52,998 bases of DNA. It comes from Trichosphaerium sp. ATCC 40318 (taxonomy: Eukaryota; Discosea; Flabellinia; Trichosidae). The notes beneath the pieces are model-generated. The model was not told where the DNA came from. It saw only the letters and a program-made list of their open reading frames with translations, and did not search any database. Position 1 is the stretch's first letter, and each line of letters opens with the position of its first letter. Below, one piece after another: positions 23,467-35,203 of this stretch. Position numbers and translations under genes: made by a program. Location: positions 1 to 52,998 of the forward strand of contig JALMLS010000021.1 of assembly GCA_038496445.1 (NCBI GenBank), written 5' to 3'.

Positions 23467-26400
23467 ATGACAGAATCGCAGAATGACAAAAACCAACATT
23501 TAGAACAGGAAGAACCAACCAACAACATCCATCTCCCCGTAATTGAAAGTGTGTTTGCTGCTGCAGGTTTGTAATGCTTGCTAAGCAAATAGTTGACAAA
23601 GTACAGCAACAAATGGCTACAATGAAGTTGTTTCAGTATTACCCAATGCCAACACCAATATTGATGCTGTTGATAAAAATGGAAAGACAGCTTTGATATA
23701 TGCAGGTAACATGATATGATGAGATACAACATGTAAATATCTCACTATACTATTTAGCACAAAAAGGACACAATGAAGTTGTATCAACCATACTCAAAGC
23801 CAACGCCAATATTGATTTTGTTGATAAATATAGAAGGACAGCATTAATATATGCAGGTAACATGATATGATGAGATACACATCTCACTATACTATTTAGC
23901 ACAAAAAGGCCACAATGAAGTTGTATCAATCTTACTCAACGCCAACGCCAATATTGATTTTGTTGATAAATATAGAATGACAGCATTAATATATGCAGGT
24001 AACATGATATGATGAGATACAACATGTACATATCTCACTCTACTATTTAGTACAAAAAGGAGACAATGAAGTTGTTTCAACATTACTCAACGCCAATGCT
24101 AATGTTGATGTTGTTGATACATATGGAAGGACAGCATTAATATGTGCAGGTAACATGATATGATGAGATACAACATGTAATTATCTCACTATACTATTTA
24201 GTACAAAAAGGACACAACGAAGTTGTTTCAATATTACTCAATGCCAATGCCAATGTTGATTCTGTTAATAAATATGGAAAGACAGCTTTAATATATGCAG
24301 GTAACATGATATGATGAGATACACATCTCACTATACTATTTAGCACAAAAAGGCCACAATGAAGTTGTATCAATCTTACTCAATGCCAATGCTAATATTG
24401 ATGTTGTTGATAAAAATGAAAAGACAACTTTAATATATGCAGGTAACATGATATGATGAGATACAACATGTAATTATCTCACTCTACTATTTAGCACAAG
24501 AAGGACACAATGAAGTTGTTTCAATCTTACTCAAAGCCAACGCCAATATTGATTCTGTTGATGACGATAGAAGGACAGCTTTAATATATGCAGGTAACAT
24601 GATATGATAATACAACATGTACACATCTCACTCTACTATTTAGCATGGAATGGACACAATGAAGTTGTATCAACCCTACTCAAAGCCAACGCCAATGTTG
24701 ATTCTGTTGATGAATATAGAAAGACAGGTTTAATATATGCAGGTAACATGATATGATGAGATACAACATGTACACAGCTCACTCTACTATTTAGCACAAA
24801 AAGGCCACAATGAAGTTGTATCAATCTTACTCAATGCCAACGCCAATATTGATTTTGTTGATGAAGATAAAAGGACAGCTTTAATATATGCAGGTAACAT
24901 GATATGATAATACAACATGTACACATCTCACTCTACTATTTAGCATGGAATGGAGACAATGAAGTTGTATCAATCTTACTCAAAGCCAACGCCAATGTTG
25001 ATTCTGTTGATGAAGATAGAAAGACAGGTTTAATGCATGCAGGTAACATGATATGATGAGATACAACGTGTACATATCTCACTCTACTATTTAGCACAAA
25101 AAGGCCACAATGAAGTTGTATCAACCTTACTCAAAGCCAACGCCAATATTGATTCTGTTGATGTATGCAAAATGACAGCATTAATATATGCAGGTAACAT
25201 GATATGATGAGATACAACATGTACATATCTCACTCTACTATTTAGCATGGAATGGACACAATGAAGTTGTATCAACATTACTCAAAGCCAATGCTAATGT
25301 TGATGTTGTTAATAAATATGGAAGGACAGCATTAATACGTGCAGGTAACATGATATGATGAGATACAACATGTACATATCTCACTCTACTATTTAGCACA
25401 AAAAGGACACAATGAAGTTGTATCAATCTTACTCAATGCCAACGCCAATATTGATTTTGTTGATGAAGATAAAAGGACAGCTTTAATATATGCAGGTAAC
25501 ATGATATGATGAGATACAACATGTAAATATCTCACTCTACTATTTAGCATGGAATGGACACAATGAAGTTGTATCAACATTACTCAATGCCAATGCTAAT
25601 GTTGATGTTGTTAATACATATGGAAGGACAGCATTAATATGTGCAGGTAACATGATATGATGAGATACAACATGTACATATCTCACTATACTATTTAGCA
25701 CAAAAAGGAGACAATGAAGTTGTATCAACCCTACTCAAAGCCAACGCCAATATTGATTCTGTTGATGAAGATAGAATGACAGCTTTAATGTGTGCAGGTA
25801 ACATGATATGATGAGATACAACATGTAAATATCTCACTCTACTATTTAGCACGGAATGGACACAATGAAGTTGTATCAACCTTACTCAAAGCCAACGCCA
25901 ATGTTGATTCTGTTGATAAATATAAAATGACAGCATTGATATATGCAGGTAACATGTAAGATACAACATGTACATATCTCACTCTACTATTTAGCACAGA
26001 ATGGAGACAATGAAGTTGTTTCAACATTACTCAATGCCAATGCTAATGTTGATGTTGTTGATACATATGGAAGGACAGCATTAATATATGCAGGTAACAT
26101 GATATGATGAGATACAACATGTAATTATCTCACTCTACTATTTAGCACAAGAAGGAGACAATGAAGTTGTATCAACCCTACTCAAAGCCAACGCCAATGT
26201 TGATTCTGTTGATAAATATGGAAATACAGCTTTGATATGTGCAGGTAACATGATATGATGAGATACAACATGTACATATCTCACTCTACTATTTAGCACA
26301 GAAAGGAGACAATAAAGTTGTTTCAACATTACTCAACGCCAATGCCAATGTTGATGAAGGTGGAATGACAGCATTGATATATGCAGGTAACATGTAAGAT

Positions 26401-29400
26401 ACAACATGTACATATCTCACTCTACTATTTAGCACAAGAAGGACACAATGAAGTTGTTTCAACATTACTCAATGCCAATGTTAATGTTGATGTTGTTGAT
26501 ACATATGGAAAGACAGCATTAATATATGCAGGTAACATGATATGATGAGATACAACATGTAATTATCTCACTCTACTATTTAGCACAAGAAGGACACAAT
26601 GAAGTTGTATCAATCTTACTCAACGCCAATGCCAATGTTGATGTTAATACATATGGAAGGACAGCATTAATATATGCAGGTAACATGATATGATGAGATA
26701 CAACATGTAATTATCTCACTCTACTATTTAGCACAAGAAGGACACAATGAAGTTGTATCAACCCTACTCAAAGCCAACGCCAATGTTGATTCTGTTGATA
26801 AATATGGAAGGACAGCTTTGATATATGCAGGTAACATGATATGATGAGATACAACATGTACATATCTCACTCTACTATTTAGCACAAGAAGGACACAATG
26901 AAGTTGTATCAACCCTACTCAAAGCCAACGCCAATGTTGATTCTGTTGATGAAGATAGAAAGACAGGTTTAATATATGCAGGTAACATGATATGATGAGA
27001 TACAACATGTACACAGCTCACTCTACTATTTAGCATGGAATGGACACAATGAAGTTGTATCAACCCTACTCAAAGCCAACGCCAATGTTGATTCTGTTGA
27101 TGAAGATAGAAAGACAGGTTTAATATATGCAGGTAACATGATATGATGAGATACAACATGTACATATCTCACTCTACTATTTAGCACAAAAAGGCCACAA
27201 TGAAGTTGTATCAATCTTACTCAACGCCAATGCTAATATTGATGTTGTTGATAAAAATAGAAAGACAGCTTTGATATATGCAGGTAACATGATATGATGA
27301 GATACAACATGTAATTATCTGACTCTACTATTTAGCACAAAAAGGACACAATGAAGTTGTTTCAATCTTACTCAAAGCCAACGCCAATATTGAAGTTGTT
27401 GATAAAGCTGGAAATACAGCTTTGATTTATACTACAGGTAATATCACTAGTGAGATAAAAATATGTTTATTTACTATCATTCGAGATTTTGACAAAATAT
27501 CAATGCTAGTGTTGAAATTAATCAAACCTAACGCAAATAATATTGATACTATTGATGAAAGTGAAACCAACAAGGATTCAGGTATTAGCACATTACAAAA
27601 AAATTTGGTGAAATAATAGCTAACGCTGTAAGTAGTAGTAACTCCGTGCCAAAGAAAGTGGCAAGACTTTATGTTCATTTTAATTAGAGAAGTGGTATCA
27701 AATACACCCTCAGCTGTTGAAAAATTCATAACTTTCTTAAAATACTGTCCAAGTGGTAAACAATGCCATCCACTGTGGAGATCCTGTAAAAAGCACTATT
27801 CACGCAACATATGGGGGAGAAACCAGCTTGAAGAATGGCTTCACCGTTTGGTACACTTTGTTGAATACCAATACCTTAAACTAACCATACAACGTTTAGC
27901 CAACACAGTATTATTTCAAACTGGCAATGGAAAAAGGTATTCGTCATTTAATTTGTTCTGCATGCAATCCCAAAGTTGTATTGCCTCCAGTACGATATCT
28001 TCACTGTTAACATCTACAAACAACATTCTTTTTCTACAGGAATTCTGGAAACAAGATGGGCAATCAATGCAAGGTTTTCTGCATGATATGCCCAATGATG
28101 CTTGGGTTAATAACAGTCAAGATGATTCCTTGAAAGAAGAGTGTACTGAAGGTAAGAAGCGTGTGGTGAAAATACTAAAAACAGTTTTCAAAAGGATTAA
28201 AAGGTGAAAACGCATGGAGTCTAAATCCGCGATTGTATTTTGCAAATAATTGGGATAGCTCTAACACGTGCGTTCAATTACTTTATTAGTTCTTATATTA
28301 CAAAAAGAGGCATTGTTGCAAAGGCGACACACTACAAAACACTGAATCTGCTTGATGACAACGACAAAGTGGCAGTCAGAGAATTCAACATCCTCAAACA
28401 GGAGATGTCAAAACTACATGGCTGTAACAATTACAATATCATTGAAGCGACTCTCGTTTATAATGACATCTTGACAGAAAACTTTGGTTGCGTCAACGAA
28501 ATACTGACGCACAGACATCAGTACGGTTACTCCACACTTCATAGGCATTTTGTGATTCTAAACATGCATCTATTAGAGAACTGCCCAAGTTGTTTAAAAA
28601 ACAAAATTGGAAACAAAGTATCTACAAGGAACACAAAGAGACTGTGCACCAAAAGTACAACACCCTCACTGCTTTTAATGATTGTTATACTGAAAAAAAG
28701 GATAAGGTAATGTTCTCGGTACTCTTGCACTACAAACATTTTATTTAGTTACCAGTGATATTGATGGTCCATGGAACAAGCGAAGAAGCAGCTTACAGTA
28801 TTGTAAAGGCTGGTTTTGGAACTGTGAGTTCTTTAGATGCTGGTTACTATGGTCAAGGGATATACTTCACTGTACGTTATTACTCAATTTTTTCAGGTGG
28901 TCAATATTCATTTTCGGCAATAGAGAAGCATAAAGTATGCAGCTTCATATGATTTAAAAGGAAGAACTGTAAAAACACTGGTTTTAAGTCTTGTTACTCC
29001 TGGGAACGTTTATCCGGTAAGCAAACAATAATATTGATGTGGATATTCTTTACTTACTTGATAAAAAGCATGATCCTCTCATAGCAGGCAAAGATGGTAC
29101 CAAAAACAGCAATGAAAGCTTACGTGGAAAGCCAATAAAACCAGGGTATCAAAGTCACTATGCCTTGGTAGACCGCACTGGTAAACTCCTACCAGCAGAT
29201 AAACTTGAAGATGCAGTATACGATGAGCTGGTAGTGGCACAAGGTACACTCAGCAATACAATTGAAAAATGTGATTAAATTCTCAAACACTTTTTTAGAT
29301 ACTCAAGCTGTTGCTCGGTACATCATCAAAGTTGAACGCAAAAAACGTCAAACTACAAAAGGCAAGAAAGTTGATAAAAAGACAAAGAAAGAGAAAGGCG

Positions 29401-29783
29401 ATAATGAACAAACTGCAGCTCAAGCTTCAGAAGTAGATACTGAAGGTTCAGCTGGCGAGCTATCTGATGATGAACTATCTGATTCTGACGACACTTTTAT
29501 TTCTAACAGGTACAATTTTATAGTATCGTTTAAACTTAAGTTTTGTACTAGAAAACTATGGGCTGCCCATGATGATTCAACTGATGATGAACAATCAAGC
29601 TATAATTATGGGAATCAGCAACAACACATTATCGAATTGACAAAAGCCAATGCAAATAAAGAACAGCACATTACTGAATTGACTGAAAGCATCAACAACC
29701 TAAAGCAAGACAACACTAGCCTAAAGAAGAGGAACGCCATTCTTCTGGCAAAAATAGCTCTCCTTGAAAGTACAGCAAAGTAA
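23467..29783 (+). CDS. tankyrase-like protein: 26 ankyrin repeats + PARP catalytic domain + coiled coil, ~35 exons
   Basis: The first exon (23467-23566) encodes an acidic leader, MTESQNDKNQHLEQEE. It is followed by 26 exons (first 23607-23705, last ending 27436), nearly all of 99 nt and phase 1, each coding one 33-residue ankyrin repeat of the form GHNEVVSTLLKANANID. After linker exons (27516-28710) comes a PARP domain: MVHGTSEEAAYSIVKAGF, SLDAGYYGQGIYFT, YDLKGRTVKTLVLSLVTPG, SHYALVDRTGKLLP, then DELVVAQ|DTQAVARYIIK. His (HGT), Tyr (GIYFT) and Glu (DELVV) match the H-Y-E triad of PARPs able to add ADP-ribose from NAD+. The tail is Lys-rich, then acidic (SDDELSDSDD), then a coiled coil ending at 29783. 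The ankyrin-PARP order matches metazoan tankyrases, but no SAM domain is visible. The role is inferred as target binding and ADP-ribosylation. Confidence 0.85.
23607..27436 (+). repeat. tandem 151-bp exon-intron array (26 ankyrin exons)
   Basis: The basic unit is a 99-nt exon ending ATATATGCAG plus a 52-nt intron GTAACATGATATGATGAGAT...CTATTTAG. Introns are almost invariant; a few carry the same small deletions (loss of AACATGTA near 23880 and 24320, and a shortened start near 25950 and 26390). Exon variation is concentrated in the codons after Asn-Ala-Asn-(Ile/Val)-Asp. Two units (exons ending 26386 and 26679) have lost whole codons without breaking frame. All boundaries are phase 1, so units can be gained or lost freely. 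Confidence 0.92.
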
Positions 29784-30147
29784 TTCTAATGCGTCTGTTG
29801 TAAACACACAACATTTATCAATAAACAACCACAGCTTAGTTTTTCATAAATTGTACTTGTTTCAAATTCATGGCAAATAAGTTGTTTTGGCGCACTGAAG
29901 ATAAAGGGTACTTATAAGTGCAACATTCAATTGTAATTTGTTCAACTTTGGGAGGTAAGAGATGTATGTTGTAGATAAAATAACAAGATGCCATTGTGTG
30001 TATTGTTGAAATTTTATTGATGCCACTCAGGCCAATAATGTTGTAATTTATGACTTACTGCATAAATTTAAGCCCAATTTTTTTCCACAATACACTAAGG
30101 CATCGGTTGAGTCTTTTTACTTGCTGAAATGAACGTGAGATTGTTGT

Positions 30148-30300
30148 GGCTCAAAAAAACCAGAAACAAGTCATAGTTTCTGGCTTACCAATCCAACTTC
30201 GACTCTGATTCTTTACACACATATCCAACATGTATGTGCACATATAAACGTACCAAAAATATTTTTTCGCTCTAGTTTTATGAAACACGTGCGTTTATCT
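30148..30300. repeat. dispersed repeat, copy 1
   Basis: The order is GGCTCAAAAAAACCAGAAAC, TTTCTGGCTT, CTGATTCTTTACACA, CAACATGTATGTGCACATA, then GAAACACGTG. It has the same order of blocks as 30457-30605. Confidence 0.6.
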
Positions 30301-30456
30301 CGCGGCAGAAAATACAGAAAAAAATAGGAATTGTAACATTTATGGCAAACACGGTCAAGATCAGTTCTGATTTTTTCCATAACAGATCTACATGTCAATA
30401 CACGTATTTTGTATTTTCAAACTGAACAAGATTTGTAAACATTCCTCGTTTTTGGC

Positions 30457-30605
30457 GCAAAAAAACCAGAAAGAAGTCAAAATATCTGGCTTGAAAAATC
30501 GATTTTTGACCTGATTCTTTGCACACTAATGCGACATGTATATGTGCACATAAAACTGCGATAACAATATTTTCTCCATGGTTTTCATTGAAACGTGTTT
30601 AAAAA
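30457..30605. repeat. dispersed repeat, copy 2
   Basis: It carries the same blocks as copy 1: CAAAAAAACCAGAAA, ATCTGGCTTG, CTGATTCTTTGCACACTAAT, GACATGTATATGTGCACATA and GAAACGTGTTT. A partial third copy with GCACACTAATGCGACATGTA lies at about 31421-31500. Confidence 0.6.
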
Positions 30606-31126
30606 AAAAGTGCTGAGCCGACTTTCGCTGATGCCTTACACTGACCCAGCAACTTGGTACATATGTAACTGGGTTAAAAAAATGTCTTCCTTGACACTAA
30701 CACAAGATGCTACGAGTCTGAGAATTGTTTGTGAATTTTGGTTTTCGAGTATTTAGTCAGATCTGACAGATCTTGCACGTTCTGTTAGTTCTTAAAGAAC
30801 TGACAATTATGCTACAACTAGCATAACCAACGTTTGAAATGTGATTCATGTTATTGGAGGCTTGCTGGGTGGAAAAATTGTGTCTTTACACTGTACCACG
30901 TGATAAGGTTGTATTGTAGCGACTGATAAAGTTAAAAAGAGAGAAAAGAGAGGAAAAAAAAGAAGGAACCAAGCACAATAAGACCAGCCATTCGCCAATT
31001 GAAATATCATATTTGGTAAACAAGGAAAACATAAAATAGAAAAAAAGAAAAGAAAGCGAGAGGGATGGAAAGATTATAAAAGCAAGACCATACTATCCTA
31101 CCACACACTATAGACCTAGTATGCTT

Positions 31127-31384
31127 TTATGTTATTCTCAGCGAGAGCAAAAATACGTGATCCCATGTAGGTATTAATATACTTCTTATGCTTGATATCC
31201 AACTTGCACCTAACAATGTATCTTTTATATAAAAGTGTAATATAGATGATATTGATGCGCTTTGCCATACTTCAGGCAAAATTCGTGCTACGTTAAACAT
31301 TGAAACTATTTTAGCAACCAATTCATCCGTAATCCAACCTTGCGTGTCTCTGAATGCCTGTTCCTGAGGAGAATCACCAGAAAT
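31127..31384 (-). pseudogene. orphan coding exon, unrecognised
   Basis: An exon-like frame follows a splice-like GAATGTAG boundary and runs SGDSPQEQAFRDTQGWITDE, then a hydrophobic LHFYIKDTLLGASW segment, to a stop. Codon texture is coding-like. However, its upstream donor (GTAGGTAG near 31420) abuts dispersed repeat copy 3, and I find no earlier exons. It may be the last exon of a small gene or a gene remnant. Confidence 0.35.
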
Positions 31385-31420
31385 CTACATTCTTCAATAA
31401 ACTGGTTTACTACCTACCTT

Positions 31421-31500
31421 GCACACTAATGCGACATGTATTAGTGCATGGAACCCTACAAAAATAATCTCCACGCAGGTTTTCATAATGTGTTTTTCGA
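31421..31500. repeat. dispersed repeat, partial copy 3
   Basis: GCACACTAATGCGACATGTA and the following GTGCA...CCACGCAGGTTTTCATAATG match the second half of copy 2. Confidence 0.55.
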
Positions 31501-31523
31501 AATCAATTTTACTACTATCCCCG

Positions 31524-32271
31524 TAGATGGCGTGAATTAACGAGCACGCTTAATTGAACTTGTGATTGCTTTCACAGGTTTGTATTGGTTGGTGCGTAAA
31601 TAGCTAACCAACCATAGCAACAAATGGCCATGCTGAAAATATACCAAAGTTAATCGAATCGAATGGCAATATTGATGCTGTTGATAGATAGCTATGGACA
31701 GGTTTGATATGTGCAACAGGTAATGACAAAGGGAGAGATACAATACAAGTCGTTCACACCATATTTATTACAATACATGCCAATGTTGAGGCTGCTAATG
31801 AAGGTGGATACAGCTTTATTATGAGCGGTTAATCTTGGTTGATGAGATAAGAATATGTTCCTCACATTGTTATTTAGCAGGGGAAGGATAGAACCAAATA
31901 GTATCAGTGCCAATGCCAGGCCAATATTGACGCCAGTACTAAATATTGAATAAGGAAATACAGCTTTAATTTGTGCAGGTAACATGATATGATGAGATAC
32001 AACATGTACATATCTCAAAATACTATTTAACATACAAAGGACACAATGAAGGTATCAATGTTAACTAATGCCAACGCCCATATTGATGCTGTTGATCAAA
32101 GTGGAAACACAGCTTTGGTTAATGCAGGTAATATCAGCAGATCATACATTATGGGGTTCAATAAAATCGATCAATATTTGTCAAGCCAATACCGATATTG
32201 AGGCTGTTGATAAAGCTGGAAACACATTTTTAACAGTCTTGACAGAACTTACACGAACTAAGCGAAAGTGA
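31524..32271 (+). pseudogene. broken partial copy of the ankyrin array gene
   Basis: The copy starts with sequence matching the first intron and first ankyrin exon of the 23.5-kb gene (GTTTGTA...CAACAAATGGC, then AATATTGATGCTGTTGAT). It includes a well-preserved intron, AACATGATATGATGAGATAC, at about 31980, and ends with GATAAAGCTGGAAACACA like the last ankyrin exon. In-frame stops (for example TGATAGATAG near 31680) and deletions prevent translation. Only about three to five units are represented, and there is no PARP part. It is a decayed segmental duplicate of the neighbouring gene. Confidence 0.75.
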
Positions 32272-32567
32272 CAAGGTCTGGTGCTGCAAATTTTTCTTTA
32301 ATTTATAACACGACCTCTTGGCTTTTGCTAAAAATTCAAACAAGCTTACTTTTTGACTATTTAGTCAGCGTAGGCATTCATGGATGGTAATAAAACTACT
32401 TCGCTAGAGATTTGTATGTAGCAGCTGCCGCTTTAGCTGCTGTTTTTTCTTGTCATTTTGAGAGTGTTACAATAAAATGGGAGATTCAGATTATGTACTG
32501 TATCTCTATCTCAATATAGCCTGAAGTTCAGAACCGTTTGAGTCAGTATGAAATACTGTCTTAAATA
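32272..32567. other. intergenic, nothing recognised
   Basis: This AT-rich spacer lies after the ankyrin pseudogene. No open frame or repeat is supported. Confidence 0.4.
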
Positions 32568-33647
32568 TCATCCAACGACTGCGCCAGTAGCTACTCCGTC
32601 TTTAACACTGCCGTCATAGTAAGTACTGAGACTCCTGTGAGGTTGTGTTCCAGAGATGTACTCTCTTGGGCGTGTTAGACGTCTACGGTCTTTGACTGCA
32701 ACAACAGAAACTACTATAGTGTATGACGTCACATTGAAAGTGACTTGGGGGACAAAAAGCTTAGTCGCTTAATTCTGTACATTATTTGACACGAACGCGA
32801 TACGATACACCACGTGGAGACCAAAAGCCCTTCTGTTGTGAATGAATACGCATATTCACCAGTATTCATGACTAAAGCTCATTCATCATTTGCCTTTGCC
32901 TGACCAATGTTTGGGTTAAATTAGAAAAGACGCTATGCTTGAGTTCGCACTAAAAGGGCAATTCTTTGGCGGCTTACAGGTTTTTTAGGGAGCATAACAG
33001 TGGGTACACTAGCAACCGCCACGAAGTCGAAGTACGAGATGGAGAGTGGATTTGGATATTGTAATCACTCAACTGCTACCATCCTCAAGCTGCTTACCAG
33101 CGAAGATAAGGCGTTGTTGATCTGGAGGAATGGCATTAAAAGTATAACCTACCAGAAGTTTCGCTTGCTCAAAACAACAGTGCAAAAACTTTATTTTTGG
33201 CATCGCTGCGCGTAGATGATGCTACGGTAGCACTATTTTGACTATTTGCAACAAAGAGAGCAAGGGATAACAATACGGACTATATAGTCATGTCACAGTC
33301 GATGTAAACAATACAGCTTTTGATCTCTGTGCAACTCAAGTACATACCTTGTTTTTCCAAGTAAAACCGCACAATCCGTATTATGATAATACCTAACGCA
33401 ATGTGCACATACTTGCAACTGAACGAAACCTAGCATAAAAATGAATGTTTTTAAAAAAAATAACTACCTGCTAAAGAAAAGTCATGACTTTGCTTCTTGT
33501 GGAGGAAGACCTAAAGCTGCAACAACACAGGAGTATTGGCTTGAACTCTGTTTGGCTTTTATTGTAGAGGTATCCCATTCGTAGGTGATAAGGGTTTACT
33601 GTACCTCGTGCAGCTCCGTTGTGGTTTTTAGTCTTTTCTCCATTGCC
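32568..33647 (-). CDS. possible small multi-exon gene, poorly resolved
   Basis: Two exon-like pieces read leftward. The first, at about 33605-33647, encodes MGNGEKTKNHNGAAR and ends at a GTACAG donor; MGNG could be N-myristoylated. A following piece after TGTTGTTGCAG gives ALGLPPQEAK. The last piece, at about 32568-32696 after another TTGTTGCAG acceptor, encodes RRRLTRPREYISGTQPHRSL and ends GVATGAVVG before a stop. I cannot connect the middle, so these could be two small genes or chance frames. No family is recognised. Confidence 0.25.
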
Positions 33648-35203
33648 CATACTCTACCTGGCGTCTATACAACAAAGGTAACGTTAATTTAATTTCTTGC
33701 AACTTCTCATCTTTGTCAGTAGCACAGCTCATAACTAGACAGCACCGAGTGATCCTTCTTTTAAAACTCGCTCAAAACCACTTGTTACTAGTCCTATTTT
33801 GTTTTGAGGTTACAACGCTCACGGTGCGCGCATATACAGTGCTGAGATTGCGTTTAGCGTTATTGCAGAACAGTTGGTTTTTTTTGTGTAATAGTCACAC
33901 ACGCGTGCTGAGGGTTGCTACGTGAGCAAAAAAAAAGCGAACGGTGCTTTAAACGCGCAACTGTCACGTAACCGAAACCAACTACGGTACTACTTCATTC
34001 AGGCATTGCTTGTTTCACTGTCGGCTTTATTTATGTTTATATGCATACCACAGCCTCGGTTAAAAACCAAGTGTTAAATGCAAATAAAACCAGTCCAATA
34101 GCCACTACTACGCACCATTGCGCGAAAGTGCTTGTGTATTACTTAAAAATTGTGAGTCCTCATGGCGAAAAGATATGAACAATAGTGGTTCTCGTTATAA
34201 TAATTACATTTCCGTTCTCGTTACAATTGGTGTCTGCAAGGTATTTCGTTATTTTCAAGCTTCTGTGCGTACAGCAGATGTTGTTACAGACTTAGTCGTT
34301 AGTTCTGTCTATTTCACAGATCTTTTTTTAGCGTCGTTAGGTTGGAATGAATACACCTTAAAGAAGTTATACAGGCAAAGATGCAAACTAATTGAAAGCG
34401 CGTGGAGGCCGATACGAACCGAACCAGAACGCGACGAGCATAACCCACCAATTACGTAGCAGGCTTGACACTTGCAGACTAGCCTGCGTCCCTGGTCAGA
34501 AACAAACCCGCCCAGACACCGTCCGTGAGCGGCACTGACTTTATGTGAGATCCTACTGTAAAAGGACTTTGTTGACTGTACCAGAATAAACTGAACTGAA
34601 CTGATACGAAAAAATAGAAACAACTTACTTGTAGGCAAGAGAAGCAGGTCGATCTTAACCTCCTCCCTTACCTTTGCCGCATTTTGAACGTCCTTTCAAT
34701 AAACAAGCTACCCCATGCGCTTCGCCAGAGCACCTCTTTCTTTGCTCTTTGAGCCTTTTGTTTCCTTTTGGCGCTCTGGTAGGCTGACATTTGCATGTGC
34801 TTTTATCGCCAATCACGTTCCTGTTCAATCACTATCAGTTTTCTTTGCTATAGTCAACAATCTTTTCTCGACCAATCTTCTAGCCATTGCAATTGGTAAT
34901 TTAATACAAGTAGTGCGTCAATGAACCTCAACCAACTTTTGCAGAGGATTATCCTTAATATGGTTTACGTCCATTACTTGTTCGTAACCCAGTTGTTGCT
35001 TGGATTCTGTATGATTGAATTTACAAGAACTTTCATAGCTTTTTTGGCCTTGCGTATATCCCTTTTGGGTGTAGTTTTTGCCACCACTGATCCCTTTGTT
35101 GACTTGCAATAAAAAGGTCTAAAATGGTAAACAAGTTTAAGCACTATTGCACTAAAAGTCATACTTTAGCTGTTAGACGAAGTTAGTTTGAATTTTCGGT
35201 ACA
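33648..35203. other. gene-poor spacer
   Basis: It contains only short hydrophobic frames on either strand (for example 34715-34924 and 34921-35112). These lack splice support and overlap equally long antisense frames. I do not support a gene here. Confidence 0.4.

Larger units (their letters stand above)
29784..31126. other. gene-poor spacer with dispersed repeat copies
   Basis: No gene is supported. Two copies of a ~150-bp repeat lie at about 30148-30300 and 30457-30605. A purine-rich tract (about 30930-31075) precedes the next fragment. Confidence 0.5.

Noticed and set aside
23892-27214. Series of minus-strand 62-63 codon frames (LHVVSHHIMLPAYI type)
   Set aside because: They recur every 151 bp as the antisense of the ankyrin exon-intron unit. 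The plus strand gives the conserved, spliceable ankyrin protein.
23706-27340. CRISPR-like array of ~52-nt near-identical repeats with ~99-nt spacers
   Set aside because: The 'repeats' are introns with GT...TAG ends and the 'spacers' are phase-1 ankyrin exons. There is no palindromic repeat and no cas gene, and the context is eukaryotic.
34715-35112. Two hydrophobic frames that could be membrane proteins
   Set aside because: They overlap equally long antisense frames, lack family resemblance and have no splice or start support.
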